Origin: Mycolicibacterium sphagni
GTDB lineage: Bacteria > Actinomycetota > Actinomycetes > Mycobacteriales > Mycobacteriaceae
Direction of reading: 5' to 3'
DNA: 64,000 nucleotides
Assembly: GCF_002250655.1 (NCBI RefSeq)
Contig: NZ_NOZR01000010.1
Coordinates: 124,001-188,000 of the forward strand
Under the pieces are notes generated by a model. It made no database searches and was not told the origin of the DNA. It saw nothing but the letters and a program-made list of their open reading frames with translations. Both the position numbers and the translations under genes were made by a program. Positions 37,873 through 46,557 of the stretch are shown piece by piece. Position 1 is the first letter of the stretch; every line of letters starts with the position of its first letter.

Positions 37873-38685
37873 CCTGCGCAGCAGGGACGACGCCAACGCG
37901 ATGCCGACCACCGCGGCCAGTACCAGCACGCCCAAGTCCAGCCACGGATGCGCCGAGGGCACGCCGATCAGCAGCAGCCGCAGCGAATCCACTTCGTAGC
38001 TCAGGGGATTGATCCGGGACAGCCAGCGCAGCCACTCCGGCATCACCGACACCGGGTAGAGCGCATTGGAGGCGAAGAACAGCGGCATCGTGATGGCCTG
38101 CCCGATGCCCATCAGCCGGTCCCGGTTGCGCACCAGCCCGGCCAACGACATCGACAGGCAGGCGAAGAACGCCGACCCGAGCATCACCACACCCATCGCG
38201 GCAAGGATCCGCAACGGGTTGTAGGTCATCTGGATCCCCATGATGTAGGCCAGCACCAGCACGCTGATCACCTGCGCCACCGAGCGCACGCCCGCGGCAA
38301 ATGCCTTGCCCGTCACGACCGCCGACGCCGGGGACGGAGTCACCATCAGTTTGGCCAAGATGCCGGCATCGCGATCCCAGACGATCTGGATGCCGTAAAA
38401 GATCGAGATGAACAGCGCGGACTGCGCGATGATCCCCGGCGCCAGAAATTCCAGGTAGGGCACCGAACCGGTCTGGATGACGTGCAGCCGGTTGAAGGTC
38501 GTGCCGAAGATCAGCAGCCACAGGGCGGGCTGCACCATGCGGGTGAACAGCTCCGTGCGGTCGTGGCGCAGCTTCTGCAGCTCGACCCAGCCGAAGGTTT
38601 GCGTGCGGGCGAGCAGACTGGACATTTTTCGCCAGCCGCGGGGCGCCCGCAGCAATCGGGGTGTGATGGCGGAATCAACCGGCAT
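37861..38685 (-). CDS. ABC-2 type exporter permease (DrrB-like)
   Basis: A 274-residue membrane protein with six hydrophobic helices (for example ALWLLIFGTTF, FLAPGIIAQSALFISIFYGI, VISVLVLAYIMGI, AITMPLFFASNALYPVSVMP). It belongs to the daunorubicin-resistance DrrB/NodJ family and forms the membrane part of an exporter with the ATPase encoded just upstream (11-base overlap). The RNRDRLMGIGQAITMPLFFASNALYPVSVMPEWLRWLSRINPLSYEVD segment is the family signature. Third gene of the MarR operon. Confidence 0.9.
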   Translation of the reverse strand: MPVDSAITPRLLRAPRGWRKMSSLLARTQTFGWVELQKLRHDRTELFTRMVQPALWLLIFGTTFNRLHVIQTGSVPYLEFLAPGIIAQSALFISIFYGIQIVWDRDAGILAKLMVTPSPASAVVTGKAFAAGVRSVAQVISVLVLAYIMGIQMTYNPLRILAAMGVVMLGSAFFACLSMSLAGLVRNRDRLMGIGQAITMPLFFASNALYPVSVMPEWLRWLSRINPLSYEVDSLRLLLIGVPSAHPWLDLGVLVLAAVVGIALASSLLRRLVR

Positions 38686-39484
38686 TGCGTGCCGCCTTTC
38701 GTCCGGCCCGCACTCCGCGCAGGCCCGAATGGTCGCCGGTATCGTCGAGTCCGGATCCGGCGTAGTGCCGGAAGACGTCCTCCAGGCTGGCCTCCTGGCC
38801 CACCTTCGCCTTGAGCTCGGCCGGGGTGCCGACCGCCTGCAACCGGCCGTGGTGCATCAGTGCCACCCGGTCGCACAGCACATCGGCTTCCTCCATGTAG
38901 TGGGTGGTCAACAGGACCGTCATGCCGAATTCCTTCTGCATGCTGGCCACCTGCGACCAAACACTGTCGCGCGCAATGGGATCCAGGCCCACGGTGGGTT
39001 CGTCGAGAATCAGCAGGGAAGGTTTGTTGACCAGCGCCTGGGCCAGTTCCAGCCGGCGCACCATGCCGCCGGAATAGGTGCCGGCCAGCCGATCGGCCAC
39101 GTCGAGCAGCTGCATGGACTCGAGCGCTTCGTCGACGCGTTGTTTGCGGATCGATCGGGGCACGTCGTAGAGCCGGGCGAACCACTCCACATTCTGCCGG
39201 CCGGTCAGCGCCTGCTCGATCGAAAGCTGTTGGGGCACATACCCGAGGTTGTATCGGACGTCCATGGTGTCGCGCCGCGCGTCGAGCCCGAAGATGCGCA
39301 CCTCGCCGTGTTGAACGGGGGTCAGCGTCGTCAGCACGCGCACGACGGTGGTCTTGCCCGCGCCGTTGGGACCCAGCAGGCCGAGGGTTTCGCCGGTCTG
39401 CACCTGCAGCGTCAAGTCGTCGACCGCGGTGAAGTCGCCGTAGCGGTGGATGAGGTTCTGGCAGTCGATCGCCGGCACGGTCAT
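38675..39484 (-). CDS. ABC transporter ATP-binding protein (DrrA-like)
   Basis: A 269-residue ABC ATPase. Walker A GPNGAGKTT (38-46), Q-loop VPQQ, signature YSGGMVRRLELAQAL, Walker B LLILDEPTVGLDP and switch His in LLTTHYMEEAD are complete. The C-terminal tail with EDVFRHYAG is typical of drug-resistance exporters of the DrrA type. ATG 39484 overlaps the marR stop (ATGA) and its end overlaps the permease start, so the three genes form one unit. Predicted to power efflux of a drug or lipid. Confidence 0.92.
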   Translation of the reverse strand: MTVPAIDCQNLIHRYGDFTAVDDLTLQVQTGETLGLLGPNGAGKTTVVRVLTTLTPVQHGEVRIFGLDARRDTMDVRYNLGYVPQQLSIEQALTGRQNVEWFARLYDVPRSIRKQRVDEALESMQLLDVADRLAGTYSGGMVRRLELAQALVNKPSLLILDEPTVGLDPIARDSVWSQVASMQKEFGMTVLLTTHYMEEADVLCDRVALMHHGRLQAVGTPAELKAKVGQEASLEDVFRHYAGSGLDDTGDHSGLRGVRAGRKAARNAG

Positions 39485-39933
39485 GGGCGCTGCTCCCTCA
39501 GTGTGGCGGTGACCTCGGCCAGTACTCGAATCCCGGCGATCAGCGCCTCGGTGTCGTCGGTGTCGAGCTCCTCGAGCGCTTCGGCCAGTGCGGCCCGGCG
39601 CACAGCCCGGGATTCGTCGGCCAGTTGCTGGGCCGGCGGAGTCAGCTCGAGCCGGCCGACCCTGCGGTCATCGGGGTCGGCGGTACGCACCAGCAGGCCT
39701 TCGGCGGCCAGCTTGGACACCAAGGTGGATGCGGTGTTGGCGGCCAGCCCGAGTTCGGCGGCGGCCGCGCTGATGGAGATGCCGGGCTGCCGGCCAACCA
39801 GTCGTAGCAGCTCAGCCTGCGATTCGGGCAGTCCGGAGGTGGCGAACGAGCCTGGGGCGGTCCTGCGGACCGTGCGGCGGAATCGGCCGACCGTGCTGAG
39901 CAGCTCGGTGACCAGATCGGTGCGGGTGTCCAC
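39481..39933 (-). CDS. MarR family transcriptional regulator
   Basis: A 150-residue MarR repressor. The winged helix reads ELLRLVGRQPGISISAAAAELGLAANTASTLVSKLAAEGLLVRTADPDDRRVGRLELT, with the wing residues DPDDRR as in the consensus. Start is GTG 39933, nine bases after a 21-base perfect palindrome that is its likely operator. It heads the ABC exporter operon and should repress it until an exported compound binds. Confidence 0.9.
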   Translation of the reverse strand: MDTRTDLVTELLSTVGRFRRTVRRTAPGSFATSGLPESQAELLRLVGRQPGISISAAAAELGLAANTASTLVSKLAAEGLLVRTADPDDRRVGRLELTPPAQQLADESRAVRRAALAEALEELDTDDTEALIAGIRVLAEVTATLREQRP

Positions 39934-39942
39934 TCAGCCAGA

Positions 39943-39963
39943 TTAGCTCTGTTTCAGAGCTAA
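39943..39963. promoter_or_regulatory. Perfect 21-bp palindrome, probable MarR operator
   Basis: Arms TTAGCTCTG and CAGAGCTAA are exact reverse complements with a TTT centre. The site sits nine bases upstream of the marR GTG and covers the last codon of the phosphoesterase gene. It could also form a hairpin ending that gene's transcript, but the AT-containing symmetric core suits a MarR operator. Confidence 0.7.
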
Positions 39964-40460
39964 GTCTTCTCGATTCGATGCTGCTGCACATCTGCGAGCA
40001 CCCCGGGCCGGGTCAGCGCGGTCATGTACGTGCAGTACGGCTGACGGCGCCGGTCGGTCGGCGAGCCCGGGTTCAGCAGCCGCAGGCCGGTCCGCGCGGT
40101 GGTGTCCCATGGGATGTGGCTGTGGCCGAACACCAGCACGTCAGTGTGCGGATAGCGCTGCGCCATCCGGGCTTCCCGGCCGGAGGCGGCGCCGGTCTCG
40201 TGGACGACGGTGAACCGGAGGCCGTCCAGCGTCACATCAGCGCACTCGGGCAACCGGGCCCGAAGCTCTGGGCCGTCGTTGTTGCCCCAGCAGCCGATCA
40301 GGCGCTTGGCGCGCGCCGTCAGCGCGTCGAGCAGGCCCTCGTCGACCCAGTCCCCGGCGTGGATGACGACATCGCAGCGTTCGACCTCCTGCCATACCGG
40401 TGTGGGCAGGTCGCGGGCGCGTTTGGGGATGTGAGTGTCGGCCAGAATCAGCAGACGCAT
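39960..40460 (-). CDS. YfcE/MJ0936-type metallophosphoesterase
   Basis: A 166-residue calcineurin-like phosphodiesterase. Metal-binding motifs are complete: ADTHIP (Asp/His), AGDWVD, GNNDGP, the lone His in VVHETG and GHSHIP. The family hydrolyses phosphodiesters such as bis(p-nitrophenyl) phosphate; true substrates are mostly unknown. ATG 40460. Upstream of marR on the same strand, but the palindrome between them argues for separate control. Divergent from the small membrane protein. Confidence 0.88.
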   Translation of the reverse strand: MRLLILADTHIPKRARDLPTPVWQEVERCDVVIHAGDWVDEGLLDALTARAKRLIGCWGNNDGPELRARLPECADVTLDGLRFTVVHETGAASGREARMAQRYPHTDVLVFGHSHIPWDTTARTGLRLLNPGSPTDRRRQPYCTYMTALTRPGVLADVQQHRIEKT

Positions 40461-40498
40461 GGCTCGATCCTCTCATCGCGGCCTAGTCTGAGCACGAG

Positions 40499-40804
40499 GT
40501 GACGATGGACCGCAACGATGTCGAAAAGAACTGGCACGACCCGGCGGCGTTCCGCGCGGCGGTGACCTACGTCGTCTCCGTCGTGGTGGTGGCCGGGCTG
40601 GCCTTCGCGACCGCCATGATCTGGCATTCCCGGATCGCCGGCATCCTGGTGCCGCTGATTCTGTTCGTCGGCGGGGTCGGCGCGTTCGTCCAGACCTACC
40701 GGGTTTGGCGGGTCGAGGGAACCTGGCCGATCTGGCAGGGCGCGGGCTGGTTCCTGCTGGCGGTCTTCCTGCTCTGCCTGGGCGTGCCCGTCTCCGTCTG
40801 GTGA
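40499..40804 (+). CDS. Small membrane protein, unknown function
   Basis: A 101-residue protein with three membrane segments (VVSVVVVAGLAFATAMIW, IAGILVPLILFVGGVGAFV and GWFLLAVFLLCLGVPV) and a short charged N-terminus. Start is GTG 40499 or ATG 40505 (MDRNDVEKNWHDP). Only 25 bases separate it from the CoA-transferase gene, so it may be co-transcribed. Conserved proteins of this shape occur in mycobacteria without a known role. Confidence 0.75.
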   Translation: MTMDRNDVEKNWHDPAAFRAAVTYVVSVVVVAGLAFATAMIWHSRIAGILVPLILFVGGVGAFVQTYRVWRVEGTWPIWQGAGWFLLAVFLLCLGVPVSVW

Positions 40805-40829
40805 AACGCCCACCCGCCATACTCGTCGG

Positions 40830-42038
40830 GTGACCGCTTCCGATGACCTGCCGTTGGCGGGTGTCCGCATCATCGAGATCTCGAGCTTCGTGGCCGTGCC
40901 GCTGGCCGGGATGACGCTGGCGCAACTGGGTGCCGAGGTCATCAGGGTCGACCCCGTCGGCGGCGCGGCCGACTACAAACGCTGGCCGCTGACCGACGCG
41001 GGCGACAGCATCTACTGGGCCGGGCTCAACAAGAGCAAACGCTCGGTGGCCGCAGACATGCGTTCCGAGGAAGGCCAGCAGCTGGTTGCCCGGCTGATCG
41101 CCGAGGCCGGCGTCCTGATCACCAATGTTGCCGGGCGGCAATGGCATTCCTACGAGGAGCTCAGCGCTCAGCGCCCCGACCTCATCCATCTGGAGGTGGT
41201 GGGCCGCCATGACGGCTCCACCGGGGTGGACTACACCGTCAACGCGGCCACCGGATTCCCGTTGGTCACCGGATCGCCGGCCCAGGGCGGTCCCGTCAAC
41301 CACGTGCTGCCGGCCTGGGACGTCAGCTGCGGGCTGTACGCCGCGCTGGCGATCCTGGTGGCGCTGCGCCGTCGCGACGCGACCGGAGCGGGCAGCCGCA
41401 TCCGGCTGCCGCTGGACGACGTCGCGCTGGCCACCGCGGCCAACCTCGGGTTCCTCACCGAGCCGATGGTCAACGGTACGCAGCGCCCGCGCCTCGGTAA
41501 CGCCATCTACGGCCAGTACGGGCAGGAGTTCACCAGCAGCGACGGAGCCACATTCATGTTGGTGGCGTTGACCAACCGGCACTTCAAGGACCTCGCCGCA
41601 TTGACCGGCACGACGAAAGCCGTTGCCGCCGTTGGTGAAGCGTTGGGTGCCGATTTCACCGACGAGGGCCAGCGCTACGAGCACCGCGCCGTGTTGGGTG
41701 GCCTTTTCGCGCCGTGGTTCAAAACCCACACGGCACAGGAGGTGACCGCCGCGCTGTCGGCGAGTTCGGTGTTGTGGGAGCGCTACCTGGACTTCGCCGA
41801 AGTCGCCCAGGACCCCAGGGTGACGGCCAACCCGCTGTTCACGACGCTCACCCAGCCCAGGATCGGCAGTTACCTGGCGCCTGGGCTGCCGATGTCGGTC
41901 GACGGTGCCCACGTCGCCGCTCTGCCCGCGCCGGCGCTGGGCGACGACACCGCCGCCGTGCTGACCGAGCTGGGACTGACCGCCGACGAGATCGCCGGTC
42001 TGGTCGAATCCGGCACTGTCACAACAGGAACAGCGTGA
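40830..42038 (+). CDS. Family III CoA-transferase (CaiB/BaiF)
   Basis: A 402-residue CoA-transferase. The N-terminus LAGVRIIEISSFVAVPLAGMTLAQLGAEVIRVDP and GLNKSKRSVAADMRSEEG are family signatures; the active-site Asp is probably in GVDYTVNAATGFP. It is like the proteins often called 2-methylfumaryl-CoA isomerase in mycobacteria, a name that rests on distant similarity. GTG 40830; the stop overlaps the thioesterase GTG by four bases (GTGA), so the pair acts in one acyl-CoA pathway. Confidence 0.88.
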   Translation: MTASDDLPLAGVRIIEISSFVAVPLAGMTLAQLGAEVIRVDPVGGAADYKRWPLTDAGDSIYWAGLNKSKRSVAADMRSEEGQQLVARLIAEAGVLITNVAGRQWHSYEELSAQRPDLIHLEVVGRHDGSTGVDYTVNAATGFPLVTGSPAQGGPVNHVLPAWDVSCGLYAALAILVALRRRDATGAGSRIRLPLDDVALATAANLGFLTEPMVNGTQRPRLGNAIYGQYGQEFTSSDGATFMLVALTNRHFKDLAALTGTTKAVAAVGEALGADFTDEGQRYEHRAVLGGLFAPWFKTHTAQEVTAALSASSVLWERYLDFAEVAQDPRVTANPLFTTLTQPRIGSYLAPGLPMSVDGAHVAALPAPALGDDTAAVLTELGLTADEIAGLVESGTVTTGTA

Positions 42039-42835
42039 GCGTGCTGGCCCGGCTGCTCGACGTCACCGAGTCAGGTGACGACACATTCGCCGGTACCGAA
42101 AGCGGCCCTGCCGAAAAGCGCGCCTACGGAGGGCATCTCGCGGCGCAGGCGATGGCGGCGGCCTGCCACACCGTCGATGCCGACAAGACACCGACGAGCC
42201 TGCACGTGCAGTTCCTACGCGGTGGCGACGCGGGTGCACCGGTGTACTACGACGTCGAACGGGTCTACGACGGGCGCACGACCGCATCGCGGCGGGTGCT
42301 CGCCCGCCAGGAGGGCCGGCTGCTCACCACCACGACGGTCTCGTTCTCGGCCGCAGCCGACGGCCCGGAGCACGCCACACAGGCAACGACAGCTCCGGCC
42401 CCCGACCAGCTGGCCCCCACCGGCCCGATCGGCCCTGCGCCGTCGTTGCCGCTGGACGAGATCGACATGCGCATCGAGGATGACTGGAGCACAGGCGAAT
42501 TCGTCCGCCGACTGTGGTGGCGGATCACCGCGCCGCTGGGCGAAGCCCCGTGGCTGTCGGCGTGCGCGGCGGTCTATGTGACCGATATCTACGGCATCGA
42601 CCCGGTGCTGGCTGTGCATGGCCATTCGATGATCGATCGCAGCCATCGCACCGCCACAACCGATTCGTCGATCTGGTTTCACCGCCCGATCCGGGCGCAG
42701 GAGTGGAATCTGCTGGAATCCCGCTCCCCGGCCGCCGCGCGTGGCCGCGGGCTGGTCACGCTGAACCTGTACGACGCCGACATGGTGCTCACCGCGACGC
42801 TTGTTCAGGAAGGGCTGGCGATCGTCCGCGACTGA
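42035..42835 (+). CDS. Acyl-CoA thioesterase II (TesB-like)
   Basis: A 266-residue double-hotdog thioesterase. The first half has KRAYGGHLAAQAMAAACHTV and LHVQFLRGGDAGAPVYYDVERV; the second holds HSMIDRSHRTATTDSSIWFHRPIRAQEWNLLESRSPAA with the active-site Asp of TesB proteins. GTG 42035 is coupled to the CoA-transferase stop. Its last 31 bases overlap the convergent TetR gene. It would release free acid and CoA from medium- or long-chain acyl-CoA. Confidence 0.9.
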   Translation: MSVLARLLDVTESGDDTFAGTESGPAEKRAYGGHLAAQAMAAACHTVDADKTPTSLHVQFLRGGDAGAPVYYDVERVYDGRTTASRRVLARQEGRLLTTTTVSFSAAADGPEHATQATTAPAPDQLAPTGPIGPAPSLPLDEIDMRIEDDWSTGEFVRRLWWRITAPLGEAPWLSACAAVYVTDIYGIDPVLAVHGHSMIDRSHRTATTDSSIWFHRPIRAQEWNLLESRSPAAARGRGLVTLNLYDADMVLTATLVQEGLAIVRD

Positions 42836-43464
42836 GGCCGGGACCGGCGAGCCTGCCGCTCCTTGGCCAGCGACCGCGTCTCCTCCGACAGCGGCGCGGC
42901 CAGCATCGCGGCGACGGTGTCGACCAGGTGGCTGGTGAACAACCTGTCGTCGGCGTGTGGGGCGGTCTCCGCGCGGCGGCCCAGCTCGACCGCGGCGTAC
43001 ACCAACGCCCCCAGCCGTGGATGCAGCGTGACGGCCACCGGGTCGAGCATCGGCTCCAGCAGCCGGCGCCAGCGTTGCAGGCTGGCGGAGTGCCCGGTGA
43101 AATCGAACGCCGGCACTGGTCGGTTCAGCAGGTCGGCGTGAATGCGCAGGAACGCCGGACCGCCATCGGTGTCGGCGAGCTTGGCAGCCAGCGGCCGGAC
43201 CAGTGCCGAGGCCATCGCCGGTACCGAAGAGTCCCCGCCGATTTCGTCCAGCAGGGCATCGCGTTGTGCATCGACCAGCGGCAGGTGCTTGTCGGCGATC
43301 GCGGCCAGCACCCCGGCACGATCGCTGAAGTGATACTGCACCGCCATCACGTTGCGGGCCCCGGCCTCGCGAGCGATCTCGCGCAGGCTGACCCCGTCGA
43401 CCCCGCGCTCGGCGAACAACCGCTCCGCCGTCGCGACCAGGTTGGCCGAGGTGCCGGCCGCCAT
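42805..43464 (-). CDS. TetR/AcrR family transcriptional regulator
   Basis: A 219-residue TetR protein. The HTH is ANLVATAERLFAERGVDGVSLREIAREAGARNVMAVQYHFSDRAGVL. The C-terminal domain resembles those of acyl-CoA-linked repressors (inference). Its ATG 43464 overlaps the acyl-CoA dehydrogenase stop (TGATG), so the pair is one operon and the regulator probably controls it. The 3' end overlaps the thioesterase gene by 31 bases in antisense. Ligand unknown, possibly an acyl-CoA. Confidence 0.87.
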   Translation of the reverse strand: MAAGTSANLVATAERLFAERGVDGVSLREIAREAGARNVMAVQYHFSDRAGVLAAIADKHLPLVDAQRDALLDEIGGDSSVPAMASALVRPLAAKLADTDGGPAFLRIHADLLNRPVPAFDFTGHSASLQRWRRLLEPMLDPVAVTLHPRLGALVYAAVELGRRAETAPHADDRLFTSHLVDTVAAMLAAPLSEETRSLAKERQARRSRPQSRTIASPS

Positions 43465-44759
43465 CAGAGTTCGGCGACCTCGTGTTCGAGCAGCTCGGCC
43501 AGCCGGGCCTGAGCGGCCGCGCGCCGGGTCGGGATGTGTTGGGACGGGAACAGGGTGTCGACGGGCTCGTACTCTTTGAGGGTGCGGCGCGCCACGGTGA
43601 GTTTGTGCACCTCGGTCGGACCGTCGGCGATGGCCAGCGACTCGGCGCCCACCAGCATCTTGACGAACGGCATCTCGTCGGAAACCCCCAGTGCGCCATG
43701 CAAATGCATGGCCCGTTGCACGACGTCATGCAGAACCTGCGGCATCGCGACCTTGACCGCGGCGATATCGCGGCGCACCTTCTGGTAGTCGTGATACTTG
43801 TCGATCTTCCAAGCGGTGCGCAACACCAGCAGCCGGAACTGCTCGATCTGGATCCAGCTGTCGGCGATCTTCTCCTGGGTCATCTGGTAGTCGCCCAGCG
43901 GACCACGGCGGGTCTGGCGCGACACCGCCCGCTCACACATCATGTCGAAAGCCTTGCGGGCCAAGGCAATCGTGCGCATCGCGTGGTGCACGCGGCCGCC
44001 GCCCAGACGGGTCTGCGCAATCGCGAAGGCCTGCCCCTCACCGCCGAGCACATGGTCGGCCGGCACCCGCACGTCGTTGTAGCGGATATAGCCGTGCCCG
44101 GCGCGGTCGTCGGACTCGCCACCGACGCCGACGTTGCGGATGATCTCGATGCCGGGGGTTTCGGCCGGCACGATGAACAGCGACATCTTCTGGTGGGTAC
44201 GGGCTTCCGGGTTCGTCACCACCATCACGATGAAGAACGAGGCGTTGCGTGCGTTGGAGGAAAACCACTTCTCGCCGTTGATCACCCACTCGTCACCGTC
44301 GAGCTCGGCGTGGGTGGTGAACAGGCCGGGATCCGAACCACCGTGCGGCTCGGTCATCGAGTAGCACGACGAGATCTCCCCGTCGAGCAGCGGTTGCAGG
44401 TAGCGCCTCTTCTGCTCTTCGGTGCCGAACATCGCCAGGATCTCGGCGTTCCCGGAGTCGGGGGCCTGGGATCCGAAAACTGAAGGCGCCCAACGGGAAC
44501 GGCCGACGATCTCGTTCAGCAGCGCCAGCTTGACCTGCCCGTAGCCCTGACCGCCCAATTCGGGGCTGAGGTGCGCGGCCCACAGACCCTGGTCTCTGAC
44601 CTGCTGCTGCAGCGGGCGCAGCACCCGCAGCACCTCCGGGTTGGTCTTCTCGTAGGGGTCCAGCGGCGCGAAGTCCAGCGGCTCGAGCTGGTCGCGCATG
44701 AACTCCTCGACCCAGTCGAGCTTCTGCTGATATTCGGGGTCGGTCTCAAAGTCCCACAT
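43464..44759 (-). CDS. Acyl-CoA dehydrogenase
   Basis: A 431-residue FAD enzyme of the ACAD family (ACAD10/11-like group). It starts MWDFETDPEYQQKLDWVEEFMRDQLEPLD. Motifs include SSCYSMTEPHGGSDPG, WVINGEKWFSSNARNASF and the C-terminal AMHLHGALGVSDEMPF with IADGPTEVHK. It would introduce the 2,3 double bond into an acyl-CoA. First gene of a two-gene operon with TetR; divergent from the crotonase gene, and the two could act in series. Confidence 0.92.
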   Translation of the reverse strand: MWDFETDPEYQQKLDWVEEFMRDQLEPLDFAPLDPYEKTNPEVLRVLRPLQQQVRDQGLWAAHLSPELGGQGYGQVKLALLNEIVGRSRWAPSVFGSQAPDSGNAEILAMFGTEEQKRRYLQPLLDGEISSCYSMTEPHGGSDPGLFTTHAELDGDEWVINGEKWFSSNARNASFFIVMVVTNPEARTHQKMSLFIVPAETPGIEIIRNVGVGGESDDRAGHGYIRYNDVRVPADHVLGGEGQAFAIAQTRLGGGRVHHAMRTIALARKAFDMMCERAVSRQTRRGPLGDYQMTQEKIADSWIQIEQFRLLVLRTAWKIDKYHDYQKVRRDIAAVKVAMPQVLHDVVQRAMHLHGALGVSDEMPFVKMLVGAESLAIADGPTEVHKLTVARRTLKEYEPVDTLFPSQHIPTRRAAAQARLAELLEHEVAEL

Positions 44760-44776
44760 GGCGCGATCGTAACTTC

Positions 44777-44788
44777 ATACAGCTGCAT
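44777..44788. promoter_or_regulatory. Candidate short operator between acyl-CoA dehydrogenase and crotonase
   Basis: ATACAG/CTGCAT is a 12-base inverted repeat with one mismatched pair, 17 bases from the dehydrogenase start in the divergent gap. Weak by itself; its place suits the TetR at 42805. Confidence 0.28.
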
Positions 44789-44819
44789 TAATCAACGAGT
44801 GCGGCCCTATGCTTCCACC

Positions 44820-45614
44820 GTGAGCACCACCGTCCGCATCGACGTCGACTCCGCCGGCGTCGCCCTGATCACCCTGGACGGCCCCGAGCGGCTCAACGCG
44901 TTTTCCGGTGATACCGCGCGCCAGCTCGGCCAGGCCTACCGCCGTTGCGACGCCGACGACACCGTCCGGGCCGTCGTGGTGACCGGCGCGGGCCGGGCGT
45001 TCTGCGCCGGTGCCGACATGACCGCGCAGGCCGCCGTGTTCGACAGTCCCGAGCAGGGCTTCAGCGCCTCACCCGTGCAACCGCCCGCCTGGCGGGTGCG
45101 CAAGCTGGTGATCGCCGCCGTCAACGGACCCGCGATCGGCATCGGGCTGACCCTGGCACTGCAATGCGACATCCGGCTGGTCGCACAGGACGCCAAACTG
45201 GCCATCCCACAGGTGCGTCGGGGCATGGTCGGCGACTGCGCGGTGCACTACACGCTCAAGCACGCCGTCGGCCTGGCCGTGGCCGCCGACATCCTGCTCA
45301 CCGGGCGCCCGTTCACCGGTGCCGAGGCCGCCGCGTTGGGGATCGCCAGTCGCGCCCTGCCCGTCGACGAGGTGCTGCCTGCCGCGCTGGAACTGGCTCG
45401 CGACGTGGCCGTCAACGCCAACCCCGCCTCGGTGGCCTACAGCAAGCGACTGTTGTGGGCCGAGCAGGGCGTCGACGAGGTGGCCGCCGAGGAGACTACG
45501 GTGCACCTGACACTGATGGGCGGCCCGGACGCGGCCGAGGGGCCGGCTGCGTGGCGGGAGAACCGCCCGCCGGTATGGCGATCCAGTGCCAGTCAGACGG
45601 GAGATCCTGCATGA
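44820..45614 (+). CDS. Enoyl-CoA hydratase/isomerase (crotonase) family protein
   Basis: A 264-residue crotonase-fold protein. Oxyanion-hole regions AFCAGADMT and NGPAIGIGLTLALQCDIRL are present. The two catalytic Glu of true hydratases are not: the residue in the QPEI position is Gln131 (IPQVRRG) and the second is Asp157 (AADILLTG). So it may isomerise, hydrolyse or cleave rather than hydrate. GTG 44820 was chosen; the open frame upstream from 44571 is antisense to the dehydrogenase gene. Followed by an SDR and a GNAT gene. Confidence 0.85.
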   Translation: MSTTVRIDVDSAGVALITLDGPERLNAFSGDTARQLGQAYRRCDADDTVRAVVVTGAGRAFCAGADMTAQAAVFDSPEQGFSASPVQPPAWRVRKLVIAAVNGPAIGIGLTLALQCDIRLVAQDAKLAIPQVRRGMVGDCAVHYTLKHAVGLAVAADILLTGRPFTGAEAAALGIASRALPVDEVLPAALELARDVAVNANPASVAYSKRLLWAEQGVDEVAAEETTVHLTLMGGPDAAEGPAAWRENRPPVWRSSASQTGDPA

Positions 45615-45660
45615 GACCGCCGACGACGATGCAGAGCGAAGCGATGAGGAGGAGTGGCGC

Positions 45661-46548
45661 ATGAGCAAGACCACCGCCGACGTTCTCGACGGCATCGATC
45701 TGACCGGGCGCACCGTAGTGATCACCGGCGCCTCGACCGGGCTGGGGCTGGAGACCGCCCGTGCGTTGCAGTCGGCCGGGGCGACGATCGTTGCCGCGGT
45801 GCGCGACGTCGACAAGACCCGCGAAGCCCTCCACTGCGAGACGGTCCACCTCGAGCTCGGCGATCTGCGCTCGGCACGGGCCGCCGCCGAAGCCATCGCC
45901 GGGAGCCACGAGCGCATCGACGTGCTGATCAACAACGCGGGCGTGATGGCGCCGCCGCTGGGGCGCACCGCGCAGGGCTACGAATTGCAGCTCGGCACCA
46001 ACCATCTCGGCCACTTCGTGCTCACCACCGGACTGGCCGACCGCTTCGTGGACGGCACCCGCATCGTCAACCTCAGCAGCCGCGGGCATCAGCTCAGCAG
46101 CTTCCGCTGGGACGACCCCAATTTCGACGACGAGAGCGGCTACGACAAGTGGCTGGCCTACGGGCAGAGCAAGACCGCCAACGTGTTGTTCACCGTCGAG
46201 GCCGAACGGCGTTGGGGCCCGCGCGGAGTGCAGTCGTTCGCCGTGCATCCGGGCGTGGTCTACACGGACTTGGCGCGGCACATGACCCGCGACGACTTCA
46301 GCGCGGGCGGCACGCTGGCCAACCTCGAGGTGACCGACGTCGCGCACGGCGCGGCGACCACCGTATGGGCGGCCACCAGCCCCGAGCTCGACGGGCTCGG
46401 CGGCCGATATCTCGAGGACTGCCGCATTGCCGACCCGTTCGTCGACGGGGCCGAGGGCGGATATAAGGACTGGGCTGTGGATCCTGAGCAGGCAGCCCGG
46501 TTGTGGGAGTGGTCGCAGCGGCAAGCCGAACTTAATTTGGATGGCTAG
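45661..46548 (+). CDS. Short-chain dehydrogenase, retinol-dehydrogenase-like
   Basis: A 295-residue SDR. TGASTGLGLETARAL (from about residue 22), NNAGVMAPPLG, VNLSSRGHQ and Tyr-x3-Lys in YGQSK are present. The HQLSSFRWDDPNFDDESGYDKW insertion is typical of the WW-domain-oxidoreductase/retinol dehydrogenase-like SDR group. The ribosome site GAGGAG precedes ATG 45661. Likely NADP-dependent oxidoreductase of an acyl or lipid substrate. Same strand as the crotonase gene (46-base gap) and the GNAT gene. Confidence 0.88.
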   Translation: MSKTTADVLDGIDLTGRTVVITGASTGLGLETARALQSAGATIVAAVRDVDKTREALHCETVHLELGDLRSARAAAEAIAGSHERIDVLINNAGVMAPPLGRTAQGYELQLGTNHLGHFVLTTGLADRFVDGTRIVNLSSRGHQLSSFRWDDPNFDDESGYDKWLAYGQSKTANVLFTVEAERRWGPRGVQSFAVHPGVVYTDLARHMTRDDFSAGGTLANLEVTDVAHGAATTVWAATSPELDGLGGRYLEDCRIADPFVDGAEGGYKDWAVDPEQAARLWEWSQRQAELNLDG

Positions 46549-46557
46549 CCTGCTCTA

